From Macrostomum hystrix (lineage: Eukaryota; Platyhelminthes; Macrostomidae): DNA of 64,000 nt. Shown in pieces: positions 41,975 to 61,074 of this stretch. The position numbers and the translations under genes are program-made. The stretch's first letter is position 1. Every line of letters starts with the position of its first letter. The notes beneath the pieces were generated by a model, which was given only the letters and a program-made list of their open reading frames with translations, searched no databases and had not been told where the DNA came from. Location of the stretch: the NCBI GenBank assembly GCA_950097015.1, contig CATNEN010000007.1, forward strand, positions 7,059,001-7,123,000, given 5' to 3'.

Positions 41975-44277
41975 CAGCTTTGTCGACTGCCAATGACTCA
42001 AAGACTGCCAAGAAACTTTTAGTATCTGCAAACGTTTTCCATTTTTTATAAATACATTTCAGGCACTTTGCAATAGAACTTGAAATTACTTGTGCAAAAT
42101 CATGCGACTGTTTAATTATTATGGGGCGAATCGGCCGATTGCCATGGCTCATCAGCCTGGCCAGGTATCTGGCCTGCGAGTGCCTGCGGGGGCGCCAGTT
42201 AGGGCGGACAAAAAGTCAGTAGAGCAACGGAAACGGAAAAAGAAACGGAATTTGAGGTTACAATTGAAATCGGTCTGATTAAACTTACGACACGCCTTGG
42301 ATTATATTGCCCTGGGTGCTTAGGAAATCATTCACAGTGCACTCGGACGAGAAATGAACTGCCGAATCGCTTTTTGTAATGCGGCCCCGCGGTACCGAGG
42401 CGCAGTAGAAATGGTAAAATTCGCTTCTCAACGTACACTGTCACTCTCATGCAACTCCACCAGCTGATGAGATGCCTGGACATCTCTAAAAAAATCCGAC
42501 GCCGGTGATAAATCTGCTCTGTCAACTGTAAGCTTCTATATATAGCTTCACACGAAGGCAGACGAACTTCAGCAGTTCATTGTTGAATGCTTCCAATTGT
42601 CTGTCCGGCTTCTTGCAATTAATTATATTGATGCAAAAAAACTCCTGGATTTTATTATAAACAATTTATTATCATCTTTACAACTCCTGCTTTAAGTCTG
42701 TTAAGTTAAATTTACTCTCGTTCTCGTATATAAACTTAACAAGGACAATGAATCCGATTCATTGCATTTAACTCACAATCAACTGTGAACTTCACATTAT
42801 CTGCTTGATTTATGCACTTATAAAGTAAGACAGCACCTTTTCATGCAGCTATTTAAAAAAATCAAAATAAAACAGTTATCTAAGTCATAGAAGGTGCAGA
42901 ACCGCATTTAGCTTTCTATTATGCAAATAAGAAATAAAAGTACATAAAAATATGTATTTTACTATCGAATCCTATATTAATTGGCAGAAGAAAACCGAAT
43001 TTTAGATAGAGCATTGAAAATATATATTTGTTTTACCAATCTCAAGTGTTATCGTGGCTTGTTTTAAAACTGTTATTCGGAGAAAGTGAGATGTCCATTT
43101 AAATAGTTAAACTGTGTAGCAACCCTGTGTAATCCCGTTTTTGTTAACTGGTTCATGAATCGTTTATAAAAGTAGTATATTGGTATGAATTCAAAAGTCC
43201 CACAGAATGATATAGTTTGGTAATGGTTTTGTACAATTTTAGCGTTAAAAATATTTAAATCCAGTTCAAATTGGCTTTAATACTCTACAACGAATTTTAA
43301 ATAACTTCAAGGCGTCGCCCTTTTTAATAGTTTTCAGATCTTTACTTCCAAGCATCATATGTTTCGTAAAAAATCTAAAAAGTTTTTGTCTCTCTTTTTA
43401 CTTGTTCGTGTTATTTATGCTATTGTTTATTTGGTGCATATTTTTATCTCTTGCTTGATGCCAATTATCTAATGCAATTACAAAAATAAACTTTTTATTG
43501 AGAAGGGATACTAGCTAGCATCTAGTTTTGCTCGTTACTGCTAGTTAAGTTCTCATTCATATAAATATACAATCAAATGCTTATTTTCAATATTAAATAA
43601 TGTGTTCATCTGAACTCGACTATACCATTGTCTATAGTTTTATATGACTATAGGGATGCTGTTTTTATATAATTGGAATTTGGAAAGCCCTAGGCCATAT
43701 ACAAATTATTTTTCTAATAGGCTAGCATAATAAGCTACTTTTTACCTGACAGCTTTTTTAGTTTTTATAAACTAAAATACAGTTGAAGGTAAAATTAAAA
43801 AATTAAAACTAATTATAGTAAGTCCATTAACTAATAAATACACATTTAGTATGGTATTATATACTAGTAATTGTTAATACTTTAAAATCATTATAATTTT
43901 ACTACTTTTGCAACAATAGCTGAGTCAAGAAGTACATTGTATGCACCAATTAAGTTATTTATTTACTTAGACATTTTTCGAGGCATGACACTGGGTGCTT
44001 AAAGCATAAAAAAGAACAAAATTTGTATTGTTATTTTTAATTAAACTCTTTTTCATTAGCTGAATTTGGCTGTAGGTTGCGTTTGCAAAATGTCACCTGA
44101 AAAGACAGTTACTATGCAATGTTAGATCTTAAATGGTTATTTATACGAAGAGTTTTCAGCTATTATTACTCTAGAAACTTGGCAATATATAAAAAAGACG
44201 AGGCTATATGTTTTTTTAACGAACCAGTCATCTAATCGCTTTGCAATTAACAAAAATCCTGGCATTTCTGCCCGCAG
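41975..44277. other. AT-rich DNA upstream of DYRK exon
   Basis: No exon is recognised. The DYRK-like gene needs at least one earlier coding exon, and none could be picked out here; it may be short or lie elsewhere. Confidence 0.45.
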
Positions 44278-51244
<6,967 letters not shown>

Positions 51245-51304
51245 AACCCACTTTTGACTATTGGCCTATGCGTCTCTTCCTCAGTTTATACTTGGCCACT
51301 ACTC

Positions 51305-52135
51305 TCTTCCTCTCTTCCGCCCCTCCTATCTTCCGCCCCTCCTATCTTCCGCCCTCCTATCTTCCGCCACTCCTATCTTCCGCCCTCCTATCTTCCGCCC
51401 CTCCTATCTTCCGACCCTCCTGTCTTCCGCCCCTTCCCTCTTCCGCCCCTCCTCTCTTCCGCCCCTCCTATCTTCCGCCCCTCCTATCTTCCGCCCCCCT
51501 ATCTTCTGCCCCTCCTATCTTCCGCCCCTCCTGTCTTCCGCCCCTTCCCTCTTCCGCCCCTTCTTTCTTCCGCCCCTTTTCTTTTCCGCCCCTCCTCTCT
51601 TCCACCCGTCCTATCTTCCACCCCTCCTATCTTCCGCCCCTCCTGTCTTCCGCCCCTCCTGTCTTCCGCCCCTCCTGTCTTCTGCCCCTCCTATTTTCCG
51701 CCCGTCCTACGTTCCACCCCTCCTATCTTCGCCCCTCCTATCTTCCGCCCCTCCTATCTTCTGCCCCTCCAATCTTCCGCCCCTCCTATCTTCCGCCCCT
51801 CCCCTCTTCCGCCCCTTCTTTCTTCTGCCCCTTTTCTTTTCCACCCCTCCTATCTTCCACCCGTCCTATCTTCCACACCTCCTATCTTCCGCCCCTCCTG
51901 TCTTCTGCCCCTCCTGTCTTCTGCCCTCCTTTTTTCCGCCCCTCCTACGTTCCACCCCTCCTATCTTCCGCCCCTCCTATCTTCTGCCCCTCCTATCTTC
52001 GCCCCTCCTATCATCCGCCCCTCCTATCTTCCGCCCCTCCTATCTTCCTTTCGCCTCGCGCCTCTTCCGCCCTTTCTCTCTTTTCCACCCCTTCTCTTTT
52101 CCGCCCGTCGTCTCTTCCTTCCCCTCAACCCGTAG
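51305..52135. repeat. 16-nt minisatellite downstream of DYRK stop
   Basis: About 51 copies of TTCCGCCCCTCCTATC with many single-base variants. It begins about 60 bp after the stop codon and so may lie in the 3' UTR. Confidence 0.96.
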
Positions 52136-52656
52136 AAATGCGCATCGATTACTGCACGTGACAGCTTAGCTTTGTGCTGGCTTCAGATTTCAGTTTTGTC
52201 ACGTGACTGCCGATAAAGAAGCTGCCGAGACTTTTGAGCAAATCAGACTAGAAAGTCTGCAGGTGAATTTTAGTACGCGTATGGATGTTTTTAGCACACG
52301 CTGACGCGAATGCTGGCAGAAGCACTTTGCACACGCAGATATGGTATTCAATTTCGCGCTCTTCCACGCTGCCTGCCCTGTTTCAACATTCACTAAATTG
52401 TTTACAGCAGTTACTCGCCCAATTGACTGAGAAATTGATTTAACTGAAAACTGGCTTACTCACAAATGGCTTTATTTAGTTTTCACCCAATTTTCTGCTT
52501 TGCTCTTCAATTCTGATTTCGCACTATTGTGTTGTAATTATTTTTTGTTTATCGACAAATTGAATGCGTATTTTTATATGACAGATTTTGCTACTTTGGA
52601 TATAGCTCATCAACTTTCTTGCTCTAACGAAGAGAATCACAATTAAAAAACTAAAT
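52136..52656. other. Gene-free DNA with CACGTG sites
   Basis: It contains GTCACGTGAC at 52198-52207 and a second CACGTGAC near 52156. No gene is recognised. Confidence 0.5.
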
Positions 52657-54677
52657 TGTTGTAGCCAATGATTGCAGGAGGACAGCCACCCCAGTCAATA
52701 GTTGTAGCCAATGATTGCAGGAGGACAGCCACCCCAGTCAATAGTTGTAGCCAATGATTGCAGGAGGACAGCCACCCCACGTTAATAGTTGTAGCCAATG
52801 ATTGCAGAAGGACAGCCACCCCACGTCAATAGTTGTTGCCAATGATTGCAGAAGGACAGCCACCCCACGTCAATAGTTGTTGCCAATGATTGCAAAAGGA
52901 CAGCCACCCCACGGTAAATAGTTTTAGCCAGTGATTGCAGGAGGACAGCCACCCCACGTTAATAGTTGTAGCCAATGATTGCAGAAGGACAGCCACCCCA
53001 CGTTAATAGTTGTTGCCAATGATTGCAAAAGGACAGCCACCCCACGTCAATAGTTGTAGCCAATGATTGCAAAAGGACAGCCACCCCACGGTAAATAGTT
53101 TTAGCCAGTGATTGCAGGAGGACAGCCACCCCTCGTTAATAGTTGTTGCCAATGATTGCAAAAGGACAGCCACCCCACGTCAATAGTTGTTGCCAATGAT
53201 TGCAGGAGGACAGCCACCCCACGGTAAATAGTTTTAGCCAGTGATTGCAGGAGGACAGCCACCCCACGGTAAATTGTTTTAGCCAATGATTGCAGAAGGA
53301 CAGCCACCCCACGGTAAATTGTTTTAGCCAATGATTGCAGAAGGACAGCCACCCCACGTCAATAGTTGTTGCCAATGATTTCTGGAGGACAGCCACCCCA
53401 CGTTAATAGTTGTAGCCAATGATTGCAGAAGGACAGCCACCCCACGTTAATAGTTGTAGCCAATGATTGCAGAAGGACAGCCACCCCACGGTAAATAGTT
53501 GTAGCCAATGATTTCTGGAGGACAGCCACCCCACGTTAATAGTTGTAGCCAATGATTGCAAAAGGACAGCCACCCCACGGTAAATAGTTTTAGCCAGTGA
53601 TTGCAGGAGGACAGCCACCCCACGGTAAATTGTTTTAGCCAATGATTGCAGAAGGACAGCCACCCCACGGTAAATTGTTTTAGCCAATGATTGCAGAAGG
53701 ACAGCCACCCCACGGTAAATAGTTGTAGCCAATGATTTCTGGAGGACAGCCACCCCACGTTAATAGTTGTAGCCAATGATTGCAGAAGGACAGCCACCCC
53801 ACGTCAATAGTTGTTGCCAATGATTGCAAAAGGACAGCCACCCCACGATAATTGTTTTAGCCAATGATTGCAGAAGGACAGCCACCCCACGGTAAATTGT
53901 TTTAGCCAATGATTGCAGAAGGACAGCCACCCCACGATAAATTGTTTTAGCCAATGATTGCAGAAGGACAGCCACCCCACGGTAAATTGTTTTAGCCAAT
54001 GATTGCAGAAGGACAGCCACCCCACGTTAATAGTTGTAGCCAATGATTGCAGAAGGACAGCCACCCCACGTTAATAGTTGTAGCCAATGATTGCAGAAGG
54101 ACAGCCATTCACGTTAATAGTTGTAGCCAATGATTGCAAAAGGACAGCCACCCCACGGTAAATTGTTTTAGCCAATGATTGCAGAAGGACAGCCACCCCA
54201 CGATAAATTGTTTTAGCCAATGATTGCAGAAGGACAGCCACCCCATGGTAAATTGTTTTAGCCAATGATTGCAGAAGGACAGCCACCCCACGTCAATAGT
54301 TGTAGCCAATGATTGCAGAAGGACAGCCACCCCACGTTAATAGTTGTAGCCAATGATTGCAGAAGGACAGCCACCCCACGTTAATAGTTGTTGCCAATGA
54401 TTGCAAAAGGACAGCCACCCCACGTCAATAGTTGTTGCCAATGATTGCAAAAGGACAGCCACCCCACGGTAAATAGTTTTAGCCAGTGATTGCAGGAGGA
54501 CAGCCACCCCACGGTAAATTGTTTTAGCCAATGATTGCAGAAGGACAGCCACCCCACGGTAAATTGTTTTAGCCAATGATTGCAGAAGGACAGCCACCCC
54601 ACGGTAAATAGTTGTAGCCAATGATTTCTGGAGGACAGCCACCCCACGTTAATAGTTGTAGCCAATGATTGCAGAAG
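52657..54677. repeat. 44-nt satellite-like array, 2 kb
   Basis: About 46 copies of a unit made of GTTGTAGCCAATGATTGCAG, AAGGACAGCCACCCC and ACGTTAATA. Variants (GTTTTAGCC, ACGGTAAAT, TTTCTGGAGG) recur in blocks. Each unit has a CCAAT pentamer. Confidence 0.98.
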
Positions 54678-55255
54678 TTTGGACAGATCGGTTAGAAGTA
54701 TACTGTGCAATGCTTATTTGTGTAGTCTACTGAGTTTACTGCTTTACAAATCCATTTTTTTATATTTACTAGCTTGATTTTATTTAGGCAGAACAGTTCT
54801 GCCTTTTGCTTAAAATTCGCTTCTAGCAACGTTCCCTTTGCTTTTTGGCGGCCTAGTCCTTTCCGAAGCACAAACTTGTTTCATCCTATAACTTTATTCA
54901 TCACACTACTAAAAGTAGCATCTAGAATATTTCTTTGTAAAAATTCAGCTTTGAATTGCTTGCTTTAATACTTGTGATATTTTTCGTCTGGCTTCGATCT
55001 GTGATGAGGATCTATTCATTCATTGCATTGCAATATTAATTATTATTTATAATTCTATGTACAATGTGACTGATAATTCCCTTTCAGTTTTAATGCACAT
55101 TCGTGCTTGTTCTAACTTTGTAAAACAAAAAAGTTCGATTCCTTAACTTTAGTTTCTGCTTATGTTCTGTTGCTCAGTTTGCTTTGTCTCTAGATTCTGA
55201 GGCCTCGACTTTACATGGTCTCAAAAAATGTAATTTAATCTCACCCTTCTTTATC
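54678..55255. other. Gene-free AT-rich DNA
   Basis: No gene is recognised. Confidence 0.5.
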
Positions 55256-55955
55256 TCACAGTCTCCAATCTCACAGTCTCCAATCTCACAGTCTCCAATC
55301 CCACAGTCTCCAATCTCACAGTCTCCAATCTCACAGTCTCCAATCTCACAATCTCCTATCTCACAGTCTCCAATCTCACAGTCTCCAATCTCACAGTCTC
55401 CAATCACACAGTCTCCAATCTCACAGTCTCCAATCACACAGTCTCCAGTCTCACAGTCTCCAATCTCACAGTCTCCAATCTCACAGTCTCCAATCTCACA
55501 GTCTCCAATCTCACAGTCTCCAATCTCACAGTCTCCAATCTCACAGTCTCCAGTCTCACAGTCTCTAATCTCACAGTCTCCAGTCTCACAGTCTCCAGTC
55601 TCACAGTCTCCAATCTCACAGTCTCCAATCTCACAGTCTCCAATCTCACAGTCTCCAATCTCACAATCTCCTATCTCACAGTCTCCAATCTCACAGTCTT
55701 CAATCTCACAGTCTCCAATCTCACAGTCTCCAATCTCACAGTCTCCAATCTCACAGTCTCCAATCCCACAGTCTCCAATCTCACAGTCTCCAATCTCACA
55801 GTCTCCAATCTCACAATCTCCTATCTCACAGTCTCCAATCTCACAGTCTCCAGTCTCACAGTCTCCAATCTCACAGTCTCCAATCTCACAGTCTCCAATC
55901 TCACAGTCTCCAGTCTCACAGTCTCCAATCTCACAGTCTCCAGTCTCACAGTCAA
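55256..55955. repeat. 15-nt minisatellite
   Basis: About 47 copies of TCTCCAATCTCACAG with rare single-base variants, open in several frames on both strands because the unit is a multiple of three. Confidence 0.98.
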
Positions 55956-56904
55956 GTGAGATGCAGCAGTTGCAGCTTCCAGTACGCGGTACAGTTGTCA
56001 GTACAATCCGTTTGCACATTTTGGTAATTGCCTTTATCTCTGAGTTTTACAGTTCGGCCCTCTGATTGGTGTTGTATTGCAATTATTTTGCTTATAACTC
56101 TTTATCCCACTGAAATAATTAAAAAAAATAAAATTGTTTTTCCTAGGATTTATCCAGTCGAATAGCTAATTTTAGAAGCATATTTTGTGGGAGAATATTT
56201 TTGTTGGGTTGAGAATCAGCATGATGCAAATGTTGCTTTTTTAGATGGCTTAATAGTTAAATTACTATTTTAGCATGGCTATTTATACCTATTGATACCT
56301 GGATCTAAAATCAGTGTTTCGCGAGTCTCATATTTCCATTAATTTCGTATGCAGAATTTCTTTTATTCTCTGCCCATCAAAAATAGTTTTCCCTCCAACG
56401 AGTAGATTTGCTTGCGCTTCAGTTCAAGTATTTTTTGAAAATCTAATTTGTATTGTTTTCTAAATAAATGGTTTATTAATGATCTCAAAATTTACGAGTA
56501 GAACACATTGTTGATGAATGAGAGAATTTAACATAAAATGCAATAGCTGAGCTGGCTGGTTTAAGAAATAAATAGTTATTGCTTTTGTCTCGTATTCTTT
56601 TATTTTAATTATAGTACTTTACCTAATAAAAAGTAATGTAAACTATGGTTTGATGTAAATTACAGTTCAAATTCCGATCCAAGGAAAATTTCCGTTTTGA
56701 ATTGTCAAAGGAAATCCCGAATTTCCAATATCCATGTCAAATCGCAGTTTCTTAGTATTAGCGTGAAAACTTTGCAGCCTTTGTAACCTGGAATCCAAGG
56801 AAAACTATTACTCGCAATAACATCTTAGAGAAGTCCCTTTTAGTGTCGAAGGGAAATTACTTTTAATCTTGAAAGAAAATACATTTTAATGTTTAAATAA
56901 ATAG
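55956..56904. other. Gene-free AT-rich DNA
   Basis: No gene is recognised. 56690-56900 holds diverged GGAAATTTCC-like words that may be decayed outliers of the next array. Confidence 0.45.
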
Positions 56905-57118
56905 ATACTAAAAGAGATTTCCCTGGAGAATAACTGGGGATTTTCCTTAAATACTAAAGGGATTTCCGTTGGTTACTAAAAGGGATTTCCCTTCACCACT
57001 AAAAGGGATTTCCCTTCACCACTAAAAGGGATTTCCCTTCACCACTAAAAGGGATTTCCCTTCACCACTAAAAGGGATTTCCCTTCACCACTAAAAGGGA
57101 TTTCCCTTCGTGTATAGT
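56905..57118. repeat. 23-nt array of kappa-B-like decamers
   Basis: Nine units with a 22-23 bp period. Six carry GGGATTTCCC (starting 56982, 57005, 57028, 57051, 57074, 57097). Three upstream units are diverged (GAGATTTCCC at 56914, GGGGATTTTCC at 56936, GGGATTTCCG at 56959). Each later unit also forms the near-palindrome AAGGGATTTCCCTT. Confidence 0.93.
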
Positions 57119-57224
57119 TTTCTTGGAAAATCCTCGAAAATAATTTCTTAGACAGGTGCTAGTCTGTTAGCAGTAGAAAGGTCACGCTATTTCCCCCTAG
57201 GGAAAGATCCCCTAGGGGCAGTTC

Positions 57225-57545
57225 AAATACTCCCAGCCCACTTCACAATAGCTCTCAAGCCGAATGACCGATTTTCAGGAAAGGCCACCATATGGGTAAA
57301 CATTTTCCGCCCTTTTCGATGAACTAACTTTCAAAGCCGTCCGAGTCACCATCGTCGAGATATTCAGCGATGCTTGTCGAAGATCCTGGTGACAAGGATT
57401 ACGCAGATTTATCTGTAATAAAAAGTCTCGACGAGAATCGTTGAATATCCCGACGATGCCGATGTTTTGTGATTCTGAAAGTTGTTCAATCGATTAGAGC
57501 GGAACATTTTAGCCAGTGATCATGATTTTCACGGTGTTTGGGAGA
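57225..57545 (+). repeat. Dispersed repeat, copy B
   Basis: Same family and orientation as 23640-23910, sharing ACTTCAC.ATAGCTCTCAA, CACCATATGG, AAAGCCGTCC, TGTGATTCTG and GATTTTCA.GGTG. It has an extra long inverted repeat in the middle. Confidence 0.7.
57350..57458. other. 31-bp imperfect inverted repeat with 47-nt loop
   Basis: Arms 57350-57380 and 57428-57458 pair at 27 of 31 positions, and two of the four mismatches would be G-U in RNA. The left arm starts CATCGTCGAGATATTCAGCG. It lies inside dispersed repeat copy B. Confidence 0.85.
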
Positions 57546-58424
57546 TGCAGACAGATGGAAATTGTGGGGATTTGAAATAGCCTTTCTGCAAATGACTAAT
57601 TTTTGTTGCTAGCATGAACGCTCGTCTTCGCCCGCTGTGAGAATTAATTTCGAACTGATTCCTGGCAAGTTAGTTATTGGTTGGGATTTCTGTCGATGAA
57701 GGAAGCCAAACTCAAACTCTATGATTCCCACGCAGGCCCATCTCCCCATGTCAACACGCGCCGGAGAGTCACAGAGAAGGGTGCGGGCAGAGCCTATTTG
57801 CCAGCACTGGACAGGTCTCTGTTGTGCAAGAAAGTCTAAAATTCTTTTTGAACTTTTACAACAGGCGAGCGAGTAAATAAAATTACCGCCAAAAATTCTA
57901 TTTTCAATTGGGTGACGTCATGCGCGGCTTTTGTAGAACTTCTTTTATTTGGGGACTTTAGGATTAAAATTGATTTCTACTACAATCTAGCCATGTGATT
58001 TCCCTTAATTTGAAAGTTAGTACGACAAAATTTGAAGGTTAAGTTAAACTTTGAAGGGCAGAAGGGCAGAAGGGCAGTGTCAACTGGGATTTACCTTGGA
58101 CAGAACAGTGGCAGATACTAAAACTGCAATCAAGAAATCCCAAGAAAGTTAAATTTAAAGTTTTTTAGATTTTTAGATGACCCGCCAGGTATCTGTGGGC
58201 GCACATTTGTGCCCAGTGAAGAGAACTTTCAGACGGGCTTGATTGCTAGAGTTTGACCAGACTCAAGCACTAACTCATTTCTACTCAATTTTAAGTCTTC
58301 AACAATTAAGAAAATGTATTCATCCGGGAAGCGGGATTCGGTGTCTAGCTAATTATTACTCTGGACTTGCACCTTGCAATCCTCGGACAAGCTCGAAAGC
58401 AAAATTACATTTTCTCTTGAAGAT
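57546..58424. other. Gene-free DNA
   Basis: No gene is recognised. Confidence 0.45.
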
Positions 58425-60035
58425 TCGGGTTCGTGAAGATTCGGGTTCATGAAGATTCGGGTTCGTCGGAGATTCAGGTTCGTGAAGATTCGGGTTCTTG
58501 AAGATTCGGGTTCTTGAAGATTCGGGTTCGTGGAGATTCGGGTTCGTCGGAGATTCAGGTTCGTGAAGATTCGGGTTCGTGGAGATTCGGGTTCGTCGGA
58601 GATTCGGGTTCGTCGGAGATTCGGGTTCGTCGGAGATTCGGGTTCGTCGGAGATTCGGGTTCGTGAAGATTCGGGTTCGTCGGAGATTCGGGTTCGTGAA
58701 GATTCGGGTTCGTGAAGATTCGGGTTCGTCGGAGATTCAGGTTCGTGAAGATTCGGGTTCGTCGGAGATTCGGGTTCGTCGGAGATTCGGGTTCGTGAAG
58801 ATTCGGGTTCGTCGGAGATTCAGGTTCGTGAAGATTCGGGTTCTTGAAGATTCGGGTTCTTGAAGATTCGGGTTCGTGGAGATTCGGGTTCGTCGGAGAT
58901 TCAGGTTCGTGAAGATTCGGGTTCGTGGAGATTCGGGTTCGTCGGAGATTCGGGTTCGTCGGAGATTCGGGTTCGTCGGAGATTCGGGTTCGTCGGAGAT
59001 TCGGGTTCGTGAAGATTCGGGTTCGTCGGAGATTCGGGTTCGTGAAGATTCGGGTTCGTGAAGATTCGGGTTCGTCGGAGATTCAGGTTCGTGAAGATTC
59101 GGGTTCGCCGGGGATTCAGGTTCGTGAAGATTCGGGTTCTTGAAGATTCGGGTTCGTGGAGATTCGGGTTCGTCGGAGATTCAGGTTCGTGAAGATTCGG
59201 GTTCGTCGGAGATTCGGGTTCAGATTCGGGTTCGTCGGAGATTCAGGTTCGTGAAGATTCGGGTTCTTGAAGATTCGGGTTCTTGAAGATTCGGGTTCGT
59301 GGAGATTCGGGTTCGTCGGAGATTCAGGTTCGTGAAGATTCGGGTTCGTCGGAGATTCGGGTTCGTGAAGATTCGGGTTCGTCGGAGATTCGGGTTCGTG
59401 AAGATTCGGTTCGTGAAGATTCGGGTTCGTCGGAGATTTGGGTTCTTGCAGATTAGGGTTCGTGGAGATTCAGGTTCTTGAAGATTCGGGTTCGTCGGAG
59501 ATTCGGGTTCGTGAAGATTCGGGTTCGTGAAGATTCGGGTTCGTGAAGATTCGGGTTCGTCGGAGATTCAGGTTCGTGAAGATTCGGGTTCGTCGGAGAT
59601 TCGGGTTCAGATTCGGGTTCGTCGGGGATTCAGGTTCTTGCAGATTAGGGTTCGTGGAGATTCAGGTTCTTGAAGATTCGGGTTCGTCGGAGATTCGGGT
59701 TCGTGAAGATTCGGGTTCGTGAAGATTCGGGTTCGTGAAGATTCGGGTTCGTCGGAGATTCAGGTTCGTGAAGATTCGGGTTCGTCGGAGATTCGGGTTC
59801 AGATTCGGGTTCGTCGGGGATTCAGGTTCGTGAAGATTCAGGTTCTTGAAGATTCGGGTTCGTCGGAGATTCGGGTTCGTGAAGATTCGGGTTCGTGAAG
59901 ATTCGGGTTCGTCGGAGATTCGGGTTCATCGGAGATTCGGGTTCGTCGGAGATTCGGGTTCGTGAAGATTCGGTTCGTGAAGATTCGGGTTCGTGAAGAT
60001 TCGGTTCGTGAAGATTCGGGTTCGGAAAGATTCGA
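58425..60035. repeat. 16/17-nt minisatellite (1.6 kb)
   Basis: About 100 copies of GATTCGGGTTCGTGAA or GATTCGGGTTCGTCGGA. A stretch of at least 186 bp at 58530 is repeated at 58876, a 346-bp higher-order period, and later blocks repeat again. Confidence 0.97.
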
Positions 60036-61074
60036 TTTCGTGAGGACTGAGGTTAGCGTACACTACAGGATTACTGGGATTTGAGAGTTCTTATATCTGG
60101 GTGCAAAAGTCTCTGAGGATGTCGGGGTGCCGAATCTCTGTGGCAAGGAAGCTGATCAAGTCACGTGACAGCTGTTGCACGCTGGAGTTCTTTCCCCCCT
60201 AAAAGTTCGACCAGTCGTTCGTCTTGACATGCTGTCGATAGTCCGTCAGTGTCTAATCAACCTGAGCTGCCAGGCGAAGAAACCAACAAACAAGAGCGTC
60301 ACGCACCTGTTTTCTCTAAAAAAAGTACGCCCACATGACCGCCCACTCATGCGCAGGCGTCCTGTGACATCGGCGTGTTCCGCCCTGGCCCCGGCTCTGC
60401 CCCTCCCCACTGATGCCGTCAGCTCTCGTGTTGCAACAGAGATGAGCCGTGCTGGACTCAATGATGAAACATATAGCCAGACCTGCCCAGATGCTGAGTG
60501 GAAACAGGGGCTGCCTGCCTGTGCTCAACCTCAGTATTGAGCACGTTGATAATAACACTTCCTCTTACCATTCTCCTCTTCCCATCGCTGCAATCCTCCG
60601 CTCGATATCCCATCCCCAGCTCTTCACTTTGCCAGATGTCGAGTGAGCACAGAAGTGTTGCGAGTAGGAGAGGGGCAATTCCAGTCGATTTCCCTCTGCA
60701 TTCGTCATTGGGTCGAGGAATGGGGTGGAATAGAATCGGCTGCGCGTGACGCGATTGGCCAACAGGCCGGGCAACCCCCGATCGTCTGTAGCTAAAAATA
60801 GCCTGGGGGAAGAGAGAAGCCAGGGTAGGGGGCTGACAGCGATAAGGCAGGGCGCGTATTAAGAAGAGCGGTGGGCGAAGGCTCTCTCAGGTATAGCACG
60901 GAATCTCCTGACAGCCTTCCACCAGAATCTCTGTCTGCTGCCTCCACTGTCGAAGCCGACGGAGCCGAGGCCCGGTCATTGCGTCTGGGCTAACCAAAGG
61001 GTAAGGCTTTATTCCATTTTTCCATTTTTAGATTTTCTTCCAAGCCCACATCGAAGATTTGTTACATTGAAACC
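60036..61074. other. Unique DNA, possible promoter and 5' non-coding exon
   Basis: GTCACGTGAC (60160-60169) runs directly into CAGCTG (60169-60174). Around 60900-61002 a GC-richer segment ends AACCAAAGG before GTAAGG, which could be the donor of a non-coding first exon. No coding gene is recognised; the open frame 60175-60540 has no known domain. Confidence 0.3.

Noticed and set aside
42090-42278. Possible first exon of the DYRK-like gene (MAHQPGQ...)
   Set aside because: The available donors leave the wrong phase for the exon at 44278, and the residues do not resemble DYRK2 N-termini.
51254-52169. About 300-aa Pro/Ser/Phe-rich frames after the DYRK stop
   Set aside because: They come from the 16-nt repeat, with no start context, no domain and frames that repeat one another.
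55174-56065. 280-aa Cys/Asp/Glu-rich frame (minus) and Gln/Ser/Pro-rich frame (plus)
   Set aside because: The 15-nt unit is a multiple of three, so both strands stay open. The cysteine-rich look is not evidence of a metal-binding protein.
60175-60540. 121-aa frame downstream of the E-boxes
   Set aside because: No domain, overlapping antisense frames of similar length, and no splice support.
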